From Acidobacteria bacterium RIFCSPLOWO2_12_FULL_66_21 (GTDB taxonomy: Bacteria > Acidobacteriota > Vicinamibacteria > Vicinamibacterales > 2-12-FULL-66-21), in NCBI GenBank assembly GCA_001767455.1, contig MELC01000068.1:1-64000 (forward strand): DNA of 64,000 nt, given 5' to 3'. Both the position numbers and the translations under genes were made by a program. Shown here piece after piece: positions 35,201 through 44,377 of the stretch (positions within the stretch are counted from its first letter, which is position 1; every line of letters begins with the position of its first letter). The notes below the pieces were generated by a model that saw only the letters and a program-made list of their open reading frames with translations, was not told the origin of the DNA and ran no database searches.

Positions 35201-36145
35201 CGCACGGTTGCGGAGGTTCGCGAGACCAGGGATCACGATGGGGCCGCCGAAACGCGCGCCGGGCTGATGCAGGACGTCCTGCGGCTTCGGGGCCTTGCCC
35301 GTCCGCGGGTCCGGCGGCAGATCGCGGTTGTTGAACCACGTGTTCGCGTTGAGCTTGTAATGCTGCAGATAGTAGTAGCCGCTGCCCGTGAACTGGTTGC
35401 TGCCAGACCGCGTGACGAACTGGATCTGCACCGCGCCCTGGCCGGTCGCCGCCGCGTCCTGCGCCGCAGAGCTCACCGTGACCTCGTCGATCGCGTCGAT
35501 CCGCGGGCTCACGCGCGCGAAGAAGCCGTCGCCGGTCTTCAGGTGGTTGTCCTGCACGCTCATGCCGTCGATCGTGATGTTGATGGTGCTCTGCGGCAGG
35601 CCGTTGATCGTGGAGTTGCGGCTCCCGCCCGGGGTGTTGACGCCCGGCAGGTTCACGACGAAATCGAGCACGCTGCGGCTGCCGACCGGCAGCTTCGCAA
35701 TCTGGTTGACGTCGAGCGTGGTCGCCACGGCGGCCGTCTGCGTCTGGACGACCTCGCTGCCGCCGGCCACGACGACGGTCTCCTCGAGCGCGCCGAGCTC
35801 CAGCGCGACGCGCACCGCGGCGGGCACGCCGGCGTTCACGACGACCGGCTTCACGACGGCCGTCTTGAATCCCATGAGCGAGATGGTGACGGTATAGGTG
35901 CCGGGCTGCACGCCCGGAATGGCGAACGTGCCGTTCTCGGCCGTCACGGTGGTGAACTGCGCGGTGGTGCCGTCGTTCTTGACCTTGACGTCGGCGCCGG
36001 GCAGCACGGCGCCCGACGAATCGACCACCGTTCCGGAGATGGACGCGGCCGTGCCCCCGCCCTGGGCGAAGGCCGGTCCGACGGACCGCACCACGAACGC
36101 AAGTGCGAGGACGCCGATGAACCGGCGCCAGGAGGCTCCTCCCAT
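32231..36145 (-). CDS. TonB-dependent receptor 4, Oar-like
   Basis: 1304 residues. Signal peptide GVLALAFVVRSVGPAFA-Q; regulatory-like domain (ASISGTVVDSSGAVLPGADV); plug-like region with LPVGSRSVLDFVVNLPGV and GQGAVQIQFVTRSGSN; barrel ending RISW. The shared cassette reads APSGRYVAPANSLDC. An insertion of three Cys residues around GCGTPGHAACSF (about residue 930) is not seen in the paralogues and could form a surface disulfide. It has the best promoter of the four (36316-36344) and a GGAGGGATC ribosome-binding site. Confidence 0.9.
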   Translation of the reverse strand: MGGASWRRFIGVLALAFVVRSVGPAFAQGGGTAASISGTVVDSSGAVLPGADVKVKNDGTTAQFTTVTAENGTFAIPGVQPGTYTVTISLMGFKTAVVKPVVVNAGVPAAVRVALELGALEETVVVAGGSEVVQTQTAAVATTLDVNQIAKLPVGSRSVLDFVVNLPGVNTPGGSRNSTINGLPQSTINITIDGMSVQDNHLKTGDGFFARVSPRIDAIDEVTVSSAAQDAAATGQGAVQIQFVTRSGSNQFTGSGYYYLQHYKLNANTWFNNRDLPPDPRTGKAPKPQDVLHQPGARFGGPIVIPGLANLRNRAFFFVNYEESRSPAQLTRNRTVLHPRAQAGIFRYNTSSGVQEIDLMALAARNGQTATFDPTVVKLLGDIHAATGTTGQVSDLSDPSLQRYTWQVDRKGVTRYPTARLDYNMTAQHRLSGSWNFTNLLSDPDTLNGRDPIFPGFPIFGAQHSKRYAFQTNLRSTFGSNVVNEFKVGFTGGATLFSPEILSEPWGGSAVADQGGFLLGISAAGISNASSGTGYSAREASTNVVENSLNWLKGSHTLAFGGAFTQVDLWLQNDTTVPSISFDIVSGDPANPMFSASNFPGSSSTQRSDAGDLYAVLTGRVSAIQGNARLNETTDEYEYLGNGMQRARMNEFAFFASDSWRWKPNLTLNMGLRYELQLPFGPLNNSYSTATMADICGTSGVAPNGSCNLFQPGARSDRVPQFALFKKGEPAYNTDWNNLAPSLGFAWTLPGARGLFGPLFGRSEGDSVFRAGYSLAYSRNGTSDFSGQFGANPGVAVTVNRDASLGNLDDGGGLPVLLRQGDRLGPPPFPSTRSYPMSEVITGDMSIFDRNLQVPYAQSWSAGWQRKLTRETALEIRYVGTRHLQGWTEYQYNEPNIVENGFLDEFELAQQNLRADVLAGCGTPGHAACSFAYRGAGTGTSPLPIYLAYLNGRADASNAAAYSGSSWSSSNFINPLAIYNPNPFAAAPNNPTSSSSVSNQALEGSATRRANALAAGLPRNFFRANPDLLGGVGVTGNGGYTKYNSLQVELRKRLSRGLQFQTSYVFGRAYSSERYSFRTPRRSVMQTGTEGGVTHALKANWVYELPFGQGRRFGGSAGPLLNRLIGGWSLDGIARIQSGRLLDFGDVRLVGMTKKELQKAFKLRFDDANKVIFMLPQDIIDNTVKAFSVDATSPTGYGSLGAPSGRYVAPANSLDCIEVAIGSGHCGLNSLVVTGPTLVRFDLSTTKRIPIAGHVEASFRAEFLNAFNTPWFSPVTGTGNNPDAFRVTSADSGRIVQLISRISW

Positions 36146-36315
36146 GATCCCTCCACGCCCCGACGGGGGCTCAATACGTTACTGGTAGAGGGAGTGAGTA
36201 TATTGGCCGGCGCAGGACCGGTCAAAGGAAAAGAGCCGGAGCGAAGGCCGTCCAACCTCCGCCCCGGCTCAGCACCCCCTGAAGGAGTTAGGGGGAAGCT
36301 ATACACGGTACCAGT

Positions 36316-36344
36316 ATCTTAGAACAGTAGCCGGGCTCTGTCAA
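36316..36344 (-). promoter_or_regulatory. promoter of TonB receptor 4
   Basis: Minus strand TTGACA (36339-36344), 17-nt spacer, TAAGAT (36316-36321), the closest match to the sigma-70 consensus in the window. The -35 box follows within 1 nt the T-run of the upstream gene's terminator. Leader about 165 nt. Confidence 0.8.
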
Positions 36345-36345
36345 C

Positions 36346-36376
36346 AAAAAAAGGCGGGGCGTCTCCGCCCCGCCTT
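36346..36376 (-). terminator. intrinsic terminator of sortilin-type gene 1
   Basis: Minus strand AAGGCGGGGCG / CGCCCCGCCTT, 11-bp perfect stem with 4-nt loop, then seven T. It lies 20 nt after the stop of the gene at 36396 and touches the receptor 4 promoter. Confidence 0.9.
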
Positions 36377-36395
36377 CGGATGCCGTCGCGTCGGG

Positions 36396-39300
36396 CTACC
36401 GCTCGTTCAGCCAGATGTCCTGCAGCACGGTCACCGGTTTCGACATCGTCTTTCCGTTGACGGTCAGCGTGACGATGTAGGTACCGGGATCGACGCCGCC
36501 GCCGCCGCCCCGCCCGCCACCGCCCGCGCGGCCGCCGCCCTGCCCGGCCGCAGGCGCGGGCGCGAGGTTCCAGTTGACGCGGTTGATGCCCGCCTCCTTC
36601 GTCCCGTCCAGCGTCCGGATGACCCGCCCGGTCGCGTCGGCGATCGTGATCTTCACGTCGCCGCTCGCGGCCGACTTCAGGTAGTAGCTGATCGCCGCGC
36701 CGCGCTGCGGGTTCTCGCCGATGAACACCTTCTGGCCGCCGATCTGCTGGCCGCCCTGCTGATCGGGCAGGTACGCCACGGCCGGACGGATGTCGAAGAG
36801 CGCCGCATCCTGCGACGCCGCCGCCGGCAACTGCTGCAGCGGCGTGATGTCGTCCGCGATCCACAGGCTCCGCGCGTGCGTCGCGACGATGAGGTCGCCG
36901 TCACGCGGATGAATGAGGATGTCGTCGACGCGCGCGGTCGGCAGGTTGTTCATGAACTTCTGCCACTGCTTGCCGCCGTCGGTCGAGATGTACAACCCGA
37001 ACTCGCTGCCCACATACAGCAGGTCCTTGTTCTTCGGATCCTCGCGCACGACCTGGATGTTGCCGGCCGGCAGGTTGTTGGCGATGCTCTGCCAGCTCTT
37101 GCCGTAGTCGCGCGTCACGAAGAGATACGGCTTCAGGTCGTCGCTGCGATGCCCGTCGACCGACACGTACGCGGTGCCCGCGTCGAAGTGCGACGCCTCG
37201 ATGCGCGAGATCCAATAGAGATGGTTCGGTGGAAGCCCGGGCATGCTCTTCCCGACCTCGGTGAAGGTCTGCCCGCCATCGCGGCTCACCTGCACGTTTC
37301 CGTCATCGGTCCCCGCCCAGACCACCCCGGGCATCACGGGAGACTCGTTGACCGAGATGATCGTGCTGTAGGACCCCACGCCGTCGTTCTTCGACAACTG
37401 CGTCAGGTTGCCCGCGACGCCCATCATCGCGACCGTGTTGCGATCGATGCTCTTCGTCAGGTCCGGACTTGCCGTCCACGTGTCGCCGCGGTTGTACGAC
37501 TTGAACACCCGGTTGCCGCCAAGCCACACGATGCTCGGGTTGTGCGGCGAGAGCATGAAGGGCGTGTTCCAGTTGAAGCGATACGCGTCGGTCGGGCCGG
37601 CATTCAGCACGTTCGGGAGGCCACCACGTCCTCCGGCCGCGCCCGCCGCCTGCGCCTGCGGGGTCACGGCCTGCTGCGCTCCGGCCGCGCCCGTCTGAGG
37701 CGCCCCCCGACCGGTGCCGCGACCCGCGGCACCGGGGGCGGCCGTCTCCGCCGGCGTCCCGCCGCCGAATCCGCCTCTGCCCCGCTCGCCCGGTCCACGA
37801 GGCCGGATGCTCTGCCCTCGACCGGCCCTGAGGTCGTACCGGTTGGTGTTGCCGTCCTGCGACTCGGAATAGACGATGGTGTGGTCGGTGGGATCGACGG
37901 CCGTCTGGAAGCCGTCGCCGCCGCCGATGCCGAACCAGTCGGAGTTCAGGATGCCGCGGGTGCGCGTGGCGCTCGGACCACCCCAGCTCCCGTTGTCCTG
38001 CAACCCGGTATACACGTAATACGGATGGCGCATGTCGGCGCTCACCCAGTACGCCAGGGCCGTCGCCATCGTGTTCACGAAATCCCAGGTCTTCCCCTGG
38101 TCCCAACTGATGTCGAGACCGCCGTCGTTCCCGATGATGAGGTGCTTCGGGTTCTTCGGGTCGATCCAGATCGCGTGCTGATCGACATGGCCAGGCGATC
38201 CGTTGCCGCCCGCGTTGTCGAGCGTGACGAATGTCTTGCCGCCGTCGAGCGACTTGGCGACCGGGAGTCCCGCGACGTAAATCGTCTTGTCGTTCGACGG
38301 ATCGACGCGAAGCTGGCTGAAGTACATCGGCCGCGCGTTGCAGTGGCTCACCAGCGTCCACGTCTTGCCGGCGTCGTCCGAGCGCAGCACCCCGCCGCGC
38401 GCGGGATCCAGCGGGGGCGCGACCTGCGGCACGGCCGGCGTCTGCTCGCCGCCGCCGCGGCCGCCGCCGAATCCCCTGCCCGGTCCGCCGTTGTTGCACC
38501 AGTTGTAGCCGCCGCGGCCGCCGCCTGGCTGTGCGGCCGCGGGCGGCTGCGCACCGGCTGCGCCGCGGGCGCCGGCCGGCGCTCCGGGCGGCGTCACCGC
38601 CGCCGCTCCCGGCGGGGTCGCTTCAGTCGCCGCAGTCGGACCCGCGCCGCGCGCCGGCTGCGGCTGCCCCGTCGGCCCCGCCTCAATCTGCGCGTACACG
38701 ACCTTCGGGTTCGACCGCGACACGTCGAGCGCAATCCGGCCGTACGTTCCGGGCGGGAGCCCGGCGCCCGTCATCTTCGTCCAGGTCTTGCCGGCGTCGG
38801 TCGTCTTCCAGAGCGCGCTGCCCGGCCCGCCGCCGTTGAAGCAGCAGCCGCTTCGTCGCCGCTGATAGCTCGCGGCATACAATGTCTTCGAATTCGACGG
38901 ATCGATCGCGATGTCCGTGAACCCGGTGTCGTCGTCGATGAACTTGATCTTCGTCCAGTTCTTGCCGCCGTCGGTCGTCTTGTAGACGCCGCGCTCGGGA
39001 TTGGGCCCGAACAGGTGCCCGGGCGACGCGACGTAGACGGTTTCCGGATTCCTGGGGTCGATGACGATGCGCGCGATCGACTGCGTGTCCTTCAGCCCCA
39101 TGTGCGTGAAGGTCTTGCCGCCATCCGTCGTCTTGTAAATGCCGTCGCCGAAGGTCGTGGTCTGCCGGTTGTTGGCCTCACCGGTCCCGACGTACACGAT
39201 GTTCGGGTTGCTCGGATGGATGGCGATGTCGCCGATGGACGCCGAGCCGAACGTCTCGAACACGGGCTGGAACGTCGTGCCGTTGTTCTCGGACTTGAAC

Positions 39301-39557
39301 ACGCCGCCGGCGGCGTAGCCGATGTAAATGACGCTGGGGTCCGACTCCGAGACCTCGAGGTCGTCGATGCGCCCGCCCATGCTCGCCGGGCCGATGGAGC
39401 GGAACCGGAACGCCTTCAGGAGCGGGTCGGCCGATGCGTTGATCATGCGCGGCTGTTCCGCCGGCTGTTGCGCGCCCTGCGGAAAGACGGTCGTGACCAG
39501 GACGGGAGCGACGACGAGCGGAAGCGCGAGGCGAATGAGTCTGTGTACTGTCAGCAT
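36396..39557 (-). CDS. secreted sortilin/VPS10-type BNR-repeat protein 1
   Basis: 1053 residues with a signal peptide. Many Asp-box/BNR units ([44 protein letters not shown]) build one or two beta-propellers; databases often label this family glycosyl hydrolase, but no hydrolase residues are evident. At about residues 285-375 a Gly/Ala/Pro/Gln-rich linker interrupts the propeller, and a second, shorter one lies near residue 590. The C-terminal 150 residues form a beta domain ending in PVTVLQDIWL. It is paralogous to the protein at 41046. The ribosome-binding site is AAGGAAG. Probably periplasmic or surface-exposed; substrate unknown. Confidence 0.85.
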   Translation of the reverse strand: MLTVHRLIRLALPLVVAPVLVTTVFPQGAQQPAEQPRMINASADPLLKAFRFRSIGPASMGGRIDDLEVSESDPSVIYIGYAAGGVFKSENNGTTFQPVFETFGSASIGDIAIHPSNPNIVYVGTGEANNRQTTTFGDGIYKTTDGGKTFTHMGLKDTQSIARIVIDPRNPETVYVASPGHLFGPNPERGVYKTTDGGKNWTKIKFIDDDTGFTDIAIDPSNSKTLYAASYQRRRSGCCFNGGGPGSALWKTTDAGKTWTKMTGAGLPPGTYGRIALDVSRSNPKVVYAQIEAGPTGQPQPARGAGPTAATEATPPGAAAVTPPGAPAGARGAAGAQPPAAAQPGGGRGGYNWCNNGGPGRGFGGGRGGGEQTPAVPQVAPPLDPARGGVLRSDDAGKTWTLVSHCNARPMYFSQLRVDPSNDKTIYVAGLPVAKSLDGGKTFVTLDNAGGNGSPGHVDQHAIWIDPKNPKHLIIGNDGGLDISWDQGKTWDFVNTMATALAYWVSADMRHPYYVYTGLQDNGSWGGPSATRTRGILNSDWFGIGGGDGFQTAVDPTDHTIVYSESQDGNTNRYDLRAGRGQSIRPRGPGERGRGGFGGGTPAETAAPGAAGRGTGRGAPQTGAAGAQQAVTPQAQAAGAAGGRGGLPNVLNAGPTDAYRFNWNTPFMLSPHNPSIVWLGGNRVFKSYNRGDTWTASPDLTKSIDRNTVAMMGVAGNLTQLSKNDGVGSYSTIISVNESPVMPGVVWAGTDDGNVQVSRDGGQTFTEVGKSMPGLPPNHLYWISRIEASHFDAGTAYVSVDGHRSDDLKPYLFVTRDYGKSWQSIANNLPAGNIQVVREDPKNKDLLYVGSEFGLYISTDGGKQWQKFMNNLPTARVDDILIHPRDGDLIVATHARSLWIADDITPLQQLPAAASQDAALFDIRPAVAYLPDQQGGQQIGGQKVFIGENPQRGAAISYYLKSAASGDVKITIADATGRVIRTLDGTKEAGINRVNWNLAPAPAAGQGGGRAGGGGRGGGGGVDPGTYIVTLTVNGKTMSKPVTVLQDIWLNER

Positions 39558-39744
39558 AGGCAGCTTCCTTTTTATAACGGGTCGGCAGTCTCGGCAGGGA
39601 TGAACGAGGGCAAGACCGGACGGCAGTGTTTCACCGCGTCCGGCGCCCTGTCAAGGGAGATCGCAATCCCACGTTTGTGGTGACGGTGAGAGGAAAAACG
39701 GGCATCATATTTTCGTCCCCCCCAGCGGGGCGGAGCCTTGCACG

Positions 39745-40833
39745 ATGACAAGACGCCGCGTTGCCGTTGCCGCCGCCACGATCGCCGTTCTCGCCTGCCT
39801 CGGCGGACCCGCCCGCCTGAGCGGGCTGCGCAGTGCCGACACGCTGCCCTCGCGGCTTTCCGATCAGGAGTTCTGGAAGCTCAGCGTTGACGCGTCGGAA
39901 ACCGACGGTTTCTTCCGATCGGACAACCTGCTCTCCAACGAGCTCGGACTTCAATACGTCATCCCGGAGCTCGTCCGGACGGCGCACGCCGGCGCCGTGT
40001 ACATGGGGGTCGGACCCGAGCAGAACTTCACGTATATCGCGGCGCTCAAGCCGAAGATGGCCTTCATCGTGGACGTGCGCCGCGGGAACCTGCAACTGCA
40101 CCTTCTTTACAAGGCGCTGTTCGAGCTGTCGCCGGACCGCGCCGCCTTCGTCTCGCGCCTGTTCTCGCGCAAGCGTCCCGACGGCCTGAAGACGTCATCC
40201 ACCGCCAGCGAGATCTTCACGGCGTATTCGAAGGTCGAAGGCAGCGAGGCGCTGTACAAGGAGAACCTGAAGGCCGTCGGCGATCACCTCGTGAAGAAGC
40301 ACGGGTTCGCTCTGTCAGCGGAAGATCTGGAAGGCATCGACTACGTGTATCACTCGTTCTTCTGGTACGGGCCCGACATCCAGTACTGGTCCACGGGCGG
40401 CCGCTTCGGCCGGGGATTCAGGGCGACCTACGCCGACCTGATGGTCGCCACGGACATGGACGGCGCGCCGCGCGGCTTTCTCGCCGACGAGGATCGGTTT
40501 GCGTTCCTCAAGGACCTCGAGAGCCGGAACCTGCTCGTGCCGGTCGTCGGGAACTTCGCGGGACCGAAAGCGATCCGCGCCGTCGGCGCCTGGGTGCGCG
40601 CGCACGGCGGCATCGTCTCGGCGTTCTACCTGTCGAACGTCGAGCAGTACCTCAGCCAGGAGGGAACCTGGAGCGCGTTCTGCGGCAACGTCGCCACGCT
40701 GCCGCTCGACGGGACGAGCACGTTCATCCGCTCTGTCCGGACGGGTTACAACGGGCGCGGCATGGGCTTGACCTCGGAGCTGGGGAACATCAGCTCCGAG
40801 GTCAAGGGATGCGCGGCGGCAGCCAGTCGCTAG
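39745..40833 (+). CDS. exported LIC_10091-like protein
   Basis: 362 residues with an N-terminal signal (VAVAAATIAVLACLGGPARL). The core starts LSDQEFWKLSVDASETDGFF, then RSDNLLSNELGLQYVIPEL; AYMGVGPEQNF-like and FIVDVRRGNLQLHLLYKALF follow. This resembles the Leptospira LIC_10091 family, whose fold is methyltransferase-like, and the VGPEQNFTYIAALKPKMAFI part could be the dinucleotide-binding strand and loop. Being exported, it is unlikely to use cytosolic SAM. It lies between the two sortilin-type genes on the opposite strand. Function unknown. Confidence 0.6.
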   Translation: MTRRRVAVAAATIAVLACLGGPARLSGLRSADTLPSRLSDQEFWKLSVDASETDGFFRSDNLLSNELGLQYVIPELVRTAHAGAVYMGVGPEQNFTYIAALKPKMAFIVDVRRGNLQLHLLYKALFELSPDRAAFVSRLFSRKRPDGLKTSSTASEIFTAYSKVEGSEALYKENLKAVGDHLVKKHGFALSAEDLEGIDYVYHSFFWYGPDIQYWSTGGRFGRGFRATYADLMVATDMDGAPRGFLADEDRFAFLKDLESRNLLVPVVGNFAGPKAIRAVGAWVRAHGGIVSAFYLSNVEQYLSQEGTWSAFCGNVATLPLDGTSTFIRSVRTGYNGRGMGLTSELGNISSEVKGCAAAASR

Positions 40834-40845
40834 CCGCCGCGCCCC

Positions 40846-41044
40846 TGTTGCGCAGGCCTTCAGGCCTGCCACGCCGGCGGAAGCAGCCCTAACCGCCTCC
40901 GCCAAGGCTACGGCGAGTCTCGCCGAAGCGCTTCGCGCGAAGGCGGAAGGGCTGCGCAACAACGGCGGAAGCAGCCCTGAAGGGCTGCGCAACAACGGTG
41001 GCGCCGGCGGAAGCAGCCCTGAAGGGCTGCGCAACAACGGTGGT
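40846..41044. repeat. array of GCAGCCCTGAAGGGCTGC palindromes with a GCGAAGGCGGA element
   Basis: Palindromes GCAGCCCTGAAGGGCTGCGC separated by AACAACGGTGGCGCCGGCGGA spacers are repeated at least twice, with truncated versions at each end (CAGGCCTTCAGGCCTG; GCAGCCCTAA). In the middle CCTCCGCCAAGGCTACGGCG and CGCCGAAGCGCTTCGCGCGA belong to the element also seen at 56844-56955. It separates converging genes. Confidence 0.85.
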
Positions 41045-41045
41045 G

Positions 41046-43997
41046 TTACTGCGGTATTTGGACCAGGGTAAACGTCTGCGGCGCGCCAATCGCGGTGACC
41101 TTGTCGCCGACCAGCCGTCCGAGCGTGGCGCGGTAGCGGCCGGGCGTGGCGAGCGGCGCCTGGCTGCCGCCGCGTCCGCCGAATCCGCCGCCGCGACCCG
41201 CCGCGCCGCCGCGACCGGGCGCCTGCCCTGAGGGAACCGGGGGCGGATCGCCGCGCAGGTTCCACGCCACGCGCCGCAAACCCGCCGTCTGGTCCACGTC
41301 CATCCGCCTGATCTGCTTCCCCGCATCGTCGGTAATCGTGATGACCAGCTTCGCATCGGCCGGCAGATCCTGCTTCACGTTGTAGGTGAACACGGCGCCG
41401 AACGGAGGATTCGGCGCGGTCCAGTTCCCGGCCATCGGCCCGAGACCGGCCGTCCCCGGGGGCGCCATGCCCGTCGGGCTGAACAGGTACGCGTCGCGCA
41501 GCGGGAAGAGCCGCGCCTCCTCGCCGAGCGCCTGCGCGGTGATCTCGCGCAACGGGCTGTAGTCGTCGAGGACGAAGAAGCCTCGGCCGAACGTGCCGAG
41601 CACGAGATCGTTCTCGCGCTTCTGCACGGTCATGTCGCGCACCTGTGCCACCGGCATGCCCCCCTTGAGCTGGACCCAGTGGCCGCCGCCGTCCACGCTC
41701 GTGAACAGCCCGAACTCGGTGCCGGCGAAGAGGAGATTGCCGTTGACGTGATCCTGGATGACGGACCAGACGTCGTGGCGGTCCGGCAGATCGCTGGCGA
41801 TGTTCGTCCAGGTCCTGCCGCGATCGGCGCTCTTCACCAGGTACGGCTTGTAGTCGCCGCGCTGCCAGTTGTTCAGCGCGACGAACACCGTGTTGACGTC
41901 GCGCGGCGACGCGAACACGTCGGAGACGTACGTCCACTTCGGCACGCCCGGGAAGTCCTCGATCTTCCGCCAGGTCTTTCCGCCGTCGTCGGTCACCTGG
42001 ACGAGGCCGTCGTCGGTCCCGACGTACAGCAGGCCTTCGCCCAGCGGCGACTCGTCGATCGACACCACGTTGCTCAACGCGGTCGTCGATTCATTCCGGG
42101 CGACGGAGTCGGCCGGCCAGAGCTTGCCCATGATCGGGATCTCGTCGCGGTTCAGGTTGCGCGAGAGGTCCGGGCTGATGCGCGACCACGTATCGCCGCG
42201 ATCGTCCGAGCGGTACACGTAATTGCTCGCCCAGTACAGCCGGCGTGGCGAGTGCGGCGAGATGATGTAGGGCGCGTCCCAGTTGGCGCGGTCGGCGTTC
42301 GCGCCGCCGCGTCCGGCGCCGCCCTGACGCCCCGCCTGTTGCGCGGCGGCCGGCGCCGCCGGACCGCCTTCGCCGCCGCCGGCCTGCTGCGCGACGGTCA
42401 CGCGCGGGCGAATCGACCGCGACGTGCCCGTGCGCAGATCGAGCCGCATGACGTTGCCGTCCTGCGACGTGGCGTAGACGATGCTCGGGTCGTCGGGATC
42501 GTTGCGCGTCTGGAACCCGTCGCCGCCGCCGACGATGTACCAATCGCTCATGCGCACGCCCCACCGGTTCAACGAGCGCGAGGGGCCGCAGTGTGACCAG
42601 TTGTCCTGCGCGCCGCCGCACACGTTGTAGAACGGCTTCGCGTTGTCGGTCGAGACGCGGTAGTACTGCGTCACCGGCAGATTCCCGAAGAAGCGCCACG
42701 AGCCGCCGCTGTCGTACGACTCGTACAGCCCGCCGTCGTTGCCGAGCAGCAGGTGGTTCTGGTCCATCGGGTCGAACGCGATCTCGTGATGGTCGACGTG
42801 CACGCCCTGGTTCTCCCAGTTCACGTTCGACCAGGTCTTGCCGCCGTCGGTGCTGCGGTCGAGGTTCGTGTTGACGGACCAGATCGTGTCGGGACGATAG
42901 GGATCGACGAAGATCTCCTGGTAGTACGCCGCGCCACCGCCGCGATACCAGCTCTCCTGCGGCACGGCCGGCGCGGCCGGCGCCGCAGGCGCGCCTCCTC
43001 GTCCACCTCGTCCCGCGGGCACGATGACCTTGCCGATGCGCGCCCATGTCTTGCCGCTGTCGTCGGAGCGGTAGAACCCGGCTTCGTCGACGACCGGACC
43101 GGACGCCACCGGCGCGGCCGCGGCCGCCGGCGGCCCGAACCCGCCGCGCCCGCGCGGCGCCTTCGCGCTGATCAAGGCAAACACCGTCGACGGCTTTCGC
43201 GGATCGACGCCGAGCCCGATCCGGCCGACGTCGTCCTTCGGCAGCCCGTCCTTCAGCTTCGTCCACGTCTTGCCCGCGTCGGTCGTCTTGTAGATGCCTC
43301 CCTCAGGGCCGCCGCCAATCATCTGCCCGACCGCGCGGCGCCGCTGATACGACGACGCATAAATCGTGTCCGGCTTTTTCGGAGCGAAAACGATGTCGCT
43401 GATGCCCGTGTCGTCGCTCACGTGGAGGACGCGCGTCCAGGTGGCGCCGCCGTCGGTCGTCCTGTAAAGCCCGCGCTCTCCGCCAGCCGACCAGAGCGGC
43501 CCCTGCGCGGCGACGTACACGGTGCTCGAGTTGCGCGGATCGATCAGGATCTTGCCGATGTGCTCCGAGGCGGCCAGCCCCATCCGCTTCCACGTCCTGC
43601 CCGCGTCGGTGGACTTGTACACGCCGTCGCCGAAATGCGCGCTGCGCTGGCTGGCATTCTCGCCCGTGCCGACCCAGACGACATTCGAGTCCTTCGGATC
43701 GATGACGACGCAGCAGAGCGTGAACGAGCCCTGGTCGTCGAACACCGGCGTGAAGGTGATGCCGCGGTTCGTCGTTTTCCACAATCCGCCGAACGCGCTG
43801 GCGACGTACCACACGCTCGGGTTCTTCGGATCGATGTCCACGTCGGCGATGCGGCCGGTGGACACCGTGGGTCCGATACCACGCAGCTCGAGGCCTTTCA
43901 GCGCCTGCGGCGTGAGTCCGCCGCCGCCCTGCCCCGAGACGCCCGCCGCGCCCGCAAGCGCAGCCGCGGCGGCTATGACAAGCAATCGGTATTTCAT
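41046..43997 (-). CDS. secreted sortilin/VPS10-type BNR-repeat protein 2
   Basis: 983 residues. Signal peptide [18 protein letters not shown], then [20 protein letters not shown]. Asp-box units such as [33 protein letters not shown] and [11 protein letters not shown] mark the propeller blades. Two Ala/Gly/Pro-rich linkers (near residues 285 and 330) interrupt blades, as in protein 1, with which it is paralogous along its length. The start is taken at ATG 43997, which gives a standard signal peptide; the longer frame reaches into the intergenic array. It converges on the LIC_10091-like gene and is followed upstream by the repeat hairpin at 44098-44352. Confidence 0.85.
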   Translation of the reverse strand: MKYRLLVIAAAAALAGAAGVSGQGGGGLTPQALKGLELRGIGPTVSTGRIADVDIDPKNPSVWYVASAFGGLWKTTNRGITFTPVFDDQGSFTLCCVVIDPKDSNVVWVGTGENASQRSAHFGDGVYKSTDAGRTWKRMGLAASEHIGKILIDPRNSSTVYVAAQGPLWSAGGERGLYRTTDGGATWTRVLHVSDDTGISDIVFAPKKPDTIYASSYQRRRAVGQMIGGGPEGGIYKTTDAGKTWTKLKDGLPKDDVGRIGLGVDPRKPSTVFALISAKAPRGRGGFGPPAAAAAPVASGPVVDEAGFYRSDDSGKTWARIGKVIVPAGRGGRGGAPAAPAAPAVPQESWYRGGGAAYYQEIFVDPYRPDTIWSVNTNLDRSTDGGKTWSNVNWENQGVHVDHHEIAFDPMDQNHLLLGNDGGLYESYDSGGSWRFFGNLPVTQYYRVSTDNAKPFYNVCGGAQDNWSHCGPSRSLNRWGVRMSDWYIVGGGDGFQTRNDPDDPSIVYATSQDGNVMRLDLRTGTSRSIRPRVTVAQQAGGGEGGPAAPAAAQQAGRQGGAGRGGANADRANWDAPYIISPHSPRRLYWASNYVYRSDDRGDTWSRISPDLSRNLNRDEIPIMGKLWPADSVARNESTTALSNVVSIDESPLGEGLLYVGTDDGLVQVTDDGGKTWRKIEDFPGVPKWTYVSDVFASPRDVNTVFVALNNWQRGDYKPYLVKSADRGRTWTNIASDLPDRHDVWSVIQDHVNGNLLFAGTEFGLFTSVDGGGHWVQLKGGMPVAQVRDMTVQKRENDLVLGTFGRGFFVLDDYSPLREITAQALGEEARLFPLRDAYLFSPTGMAPPGTAGLGPMAGNWTAPNPPFGAVFTYNVKQDLPADAKLVITITDDAGKQIRRMDVDQTAGLRRVAWNLRGDPPPVPSGQAPGRGGAAGRGGGFGGRGGSQAPLATPGRYRATLGRLVGDKVTAIGAPQTFTLVQIPQ

Positions 43998-44097
43998 GAT
44001 GTGTGCACTCCGGGTTGCAGTTGGAGGAAGTGGGGCAATTATATGCGGGTTTCGCTGTCTTACAGGAGGGCAGGAGAAGCGGAGGCTTGTCACGGAA

Positions 44098-44352
44098 ATT
44101 TCACACGGAGACGCGGAGGCACGGAGACGCACGGGGGCGACGGGCCGGTCTGGCCGCACTACGCGCGGGATTGTGATCTGAGATCCACAGATACGAGCAC
44201 GCCAGAGATCGTTGCGTGTTTGTATCTGCGGATCTCAGATCACATCAGACGCCGGCCGAAATGGCCATGGGCCGGCGCCAGACCGGCCCATGGTCGTGCG
44301 GCACGCCCGACCGGTCCGTGCGTCTCCGTGATCTCCGTGCCTCCGTGTTTTG
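44098..44352. repeat. 255-nt nested inverted repeat, CACGGAG family
   Basis: Outer arms: CACGGAG/ACGCGGAGG words at 44102-44135 and their complement at 44316-44352. Middle arms: TGATCTGAGATCCACAGATA (44174-44193) and its complement at 44223-44242, with one mismatch. A GGGCCGGTCTGGC / GCCAGACCGGCCC pair links 44142-44155 with 44277-44290. This fills most of the 380-nt gap between sortilin protein 2 and nuoN; no gene is seen there. Confidence 0.8.
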
Positions 44353-44377
44353 TTTCGCTCCGCGCGCCCCGCACGCG

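Noticed and set aside
40846-41044. Small RNA genes
   Set aside because: Palindromes are simple repeats without a promoter or T-run; better described as a repeat array.
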